Source: Mycolicibacterium helvum
GTDB taxonomy: Bacteria; Actinomycetota; Actinomycetes; Mycobacteriales; Mycobacteriaceae
Direction: 5' to 3'
NCBI RefSeq assembly: GCF_010731895.1
Contig: NZ_AP022596.1
Coordinates: forward strand, 1,736,001-1,800,000
DNA length: 64,000 nucleotides
Below, piece after piece: positions 62,275-64,000 of this stretch. How positions within the stretch are numbered: position 1 is the first letter of the stretch; the number at the start of each line of letters is the position of its first letter. The notes beneath the pieces were generated by a model. That model was given only the letters and a program-made list of their open reading frames with translations. It did no database searches and had not been told where the DNA came from. A program made the position numbers and the translations under genes.

Positions 62275-63690
62275 GTGACAGAACGAACGATCCCAGCACA
62301 GGGCCGCCGCCTGACCGGAAGGCTCGGTACCGCCGGCATCGTCTTCATGGTCATCGCGGCCGCCGCGCCGTTGACCGTCATCGGGGGCAACATGCCGCTG
62401 GCGATGGGCATCGGAAACGGGGCGGGTGCTCCAGTGGGCTTTCTGATCGCGGCGCTGGTGCTGCTGCTCTTCAGCATCGGCTTCGTGGCCATGACACCGT
62501 ACGTTCCCGAGGCCGGCGCCTTCTTCTCCTATGTGACCGTGGGCCTTGGTCAGCGCATGGGCAAAGGGATAGCGGTGGTCGCACTCATCGCCTACACCGC
62601 CATCCAGGTGGGAATCTACGGCTATATCGGGTGGGCAATGGCCGATACCGTCGGCTTCTATCACGGCCCTGAAATCCCTTGGCCCATATACTCATGCGCA
62701 GTTCTCGCGATCGTCGCAGTGCTGGGTTACCGCCACATCGAACTCAGCGCCAAAGTTCTCGGCGTCGCCCTCGTTCTCGAGATCGGCATCGTCGTGCTGC
62801 TCGACCTCGCGATCGTCTCGAGTCCCGGCCCCGCGGGCCTGACCCTGGCCCCGTTCCAGCCCGACGTCTTCACCCACGGGGCATTGGGTATCGCCGTTCT
62901 CTTCGCACTCACCGGTTTCATCGGTTTCGAGGCCACCGCGGTGTTCCGCGACGAGGCCCGCGACCCCGCGCGGACCATCCCCCGGGCGACGTACGCAGCC
63001 GTCCTCATCATCGGCGCCTTCTACGCGCTGACCTGCTGGGCCTTCGTCGTCGCGGTGGGTCCTGACCAGGTCGCCGCCGTCGCGCAGCACACCCTCGCCG
63101 GCGACGGCAACATGTTGTTGGACACGACCGAGGCAAGCCTTGGCCGCCTGGGTCGGGACGTCGTCAACGTCTTGCTGCTGACCAGTCTCTTCGCCTGTGT
63201 GTTGTCCTTTCACAACGTCATAGCCCGCTATCAGTTCGTGCTCGCCGGAAAGGGCTTGCTTCCCGACCGGCTCGCGACCGTGCATCCGCGGCACCACTCC
63301 CCAGCGTTCTCCTCGCTGGTGCAGACCGTCACGGCCGCGCTTATCCTCGGAATCCTCGTTGCCCTCAGGATCGATCCCCTGGTCGGAGTCTTCGGTTCGA
63401 TGGCCGGAGTGGCGACCGTCGGCATGGTGCTGCTGATGACGGTCACGTCAGTAGCTGTCCTCACCTACTTCGTGCGCCATCGCGAACAGGCCGGCGGACG
63501 TACCTGGCAGACTCGCATCGCACCGGTACTGGCCTGTCTCGGCTTGCTGGCCAGCATGTGGCTGGTACTGACGAACTTCACGCTCGTCACGGGCGGCAGC
63601 GCGGCGCTCAGCACGGTGCTGGCGGCCGTCCCGTTCGTCGGGCTTCTCCTTGGCGCCCTGGTATGGCGACCGGGCACGGTCGATATCTGA
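62275..63690 (+). CDS. APC-family amino-acid permease
   Basis: 471 residues, 12 helices. The N-terminal GIVFMVIAAAAPLTVIGGNMP and the middle FALTGFIGFEATAVFRDEARDPARTIPRA are the APC-superfamily signatures. GTG 62275 follows TAGGAG, where TAG is the peptidase stop. It probably imports the amide or amino acid that the P1 peptidase acts on. No further gene of the operon follows in the window. Confidence 0.92.
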   Translation: MTERTIPAQGRRLTGRLGTAGIVFMVIAAAAPLTVIGGNMPLAMGIGNGAGAPVGFLIAALVLLLFSIGFVAMTPYVPEAGAFFSYVTVGLGQRMGKGIAVVALIAYTAIQVGIYGYIGWAMADTVGFYHGPEIPWPIYSCAVLAIVAVLGYRHIELSAKVLGVALVLEIGIVVLLDLAIVSSPGPAGLTLAPFQPDVFTHGALGIAVLFALTGFIGFEATAVFRDEARDPARTIPRATYAAVLIIGAFYALTCWAFVVAVGPDQVAAVAQHTLAGDGNMLLDTTEASLGRLGRDVVNVLLLTSLFACVLSFHNVIARYQFVLAGKGLLPDRLATVHPRHHSPAFSSLVQTVTAALILGILVALRIDPLVGVFGSMAGVATVGMVLLMTVTSVAVLTYFVRHREQAGGRTWQTRIAPVLACLGLLASMWLVLTNFTLVTGGSAALSTVLAAVPFVGLLLGALVWRPGTVDI

Positions 63691-63934
63691 AACCGCCCAG
63701 CGCGCAGAGTTACTTGACACGAACGTATCTCGGCGGCCGGCGGATCACGCCAGACGCGCCTCTCAAGAATCCGAAACTCAACGGCGGCGTGGATTTCCGA
63801 GAATGTGTCCCCGTTTTTCCATCGCCCGGCACGGGTTCGTCACTGACGCCGATTTTTGACGAAACCGTCAGAGTTTGACCGCAACTTGGACCAACTGCCA
63901 GACACATCGGGCAGGTCACGCTACCTATAGACGA
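63691..63934. other. 244-base gap with a weak hairpin
   Basis: CTGACG (63843-63848) can pair with CGTCAG (63866-63871), or TGACG with CGTCA around AAAC, next to T-rich runs. This could end the permease transcript. No gene is seen. Confidence 0.3.
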
Positions 63935-64000
63935 ATGGGAGCAGCGGCGCATGTGGGTCGGGTCGGCGGGTTAGCGGTAGCACTGGGGATCGGGGTCGCG
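63935..64000 (+). CDS. start of a secreted protein (window edge)
   Basis: Only 22 codons are visible. They begin GAAAHVGRVGGLAVALGIGV after the Met, a pattern common at the N-terminus of large secreted mycobacterial proteins with a weak signal peptide. TATAG-like bases just upstream could be a -10. The identity cannot be given. Confidence 0.45.
   Translation, partial: MGAAAHVGRVGGLAVALGIGVA

Overview
The window is high-GC actinobacterial DNA and almost certainly comes from a Mycobacterium, most likely a rapid grower (Mycolicibacterium). Several blocks follow the order of the M. tuberculosis Rv0350-Rv0385 region as I recall it: purA and its neighbours, fba, the form I CO-dehydrogenase cluster, a SpoU methyltransferase, pyrE, ttfA, clpB, a type II flavohaemoglobin, and the dnaK-grpE-dnaJ-hspR heat-shock operon. 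Here the dnaK operon lies beyond clpB and the flavohaemoglobin gene, not beside purA, so a rearrangement separates this genome from M. tuberculosis. Other mycobacterial hallmarks are the TtfA protein of mycolate export, an AcpM-like carrier protein, HspR operators (HAIR) and many predicted leaderless transcripts. I saw no rRNA, tRNA, CRISPR array or insertion sequence.

Layout. 1-9768: housekeeping genes (hotdog thioesterase and purA, an M50 protease, a metal-regulated CDF exporter with a FUSC protein, class II aldolase fba, a DedA protein). 9912-19759: a small secreted protein, then the complete aerobic CO dehydrogenase operon (XdhC, coxM, coxS, coxL, XdhC-YHS, MoxR ATPase, CoxG, VWA protein) read leftward, with a divergent LysR regulator. 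19766-24424: a four-gene operon (SnoaL, sulfotransferase, DUF1214-like, SDR) with a divergent SDR. 24430-28883: a methyltransferase divergent from a P450-MoeY pair. 28885-32456: SpoU methyltransferase, GH76 and NhaA-DsbA fusion operon. 32457-35820: a long gene-free stretch with stacked hairpins, a protein of autoinducer-synthase/GNAT flavour, and a GAF-GGDEF-EAL protein. 35822-43613: a FAD-like protein, pyrE, SDR, ttfA, enoyl-CoA hydratase, a hydrolase and clpB. 43794-51047: mixed accessory genes, including a secreted tandem C39-type protease whose first domain looks catalytically dead, a flavohaemoglobin and an epimerase. 51057-55147: hspR, dnaJ, grpE, dnaK. 55418-64000: accessory regulons.

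The most unusual part is 55418-60282. It holds close copies of two mycobacterial drug-target-type proteins away from their usual operons. One is an AcpM-like acyl carrier protein, next to a FAD oxygenase and a divergent TetR. The other is an F-type ATP synthase c subunit, encoded as the last gene of a tightly packed TetR - GT1 glycosyltransferase - AtpE operon. A regulator, a small-molecule glycosyltransferase and a spare copy of the target together read like a resistance module against an ATP-synthase inhibitor. This is inference. Next to it a TetR with a perfect palindromic operator faces a P1-family aminopeptidase and an amino-acid permease.

The gene calls are read from protein motifs. Locus names from M. 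tuberculosis and M. smegmatis, and the AcpM and AtpE comparison sequences, are from memory and were not checked by search.
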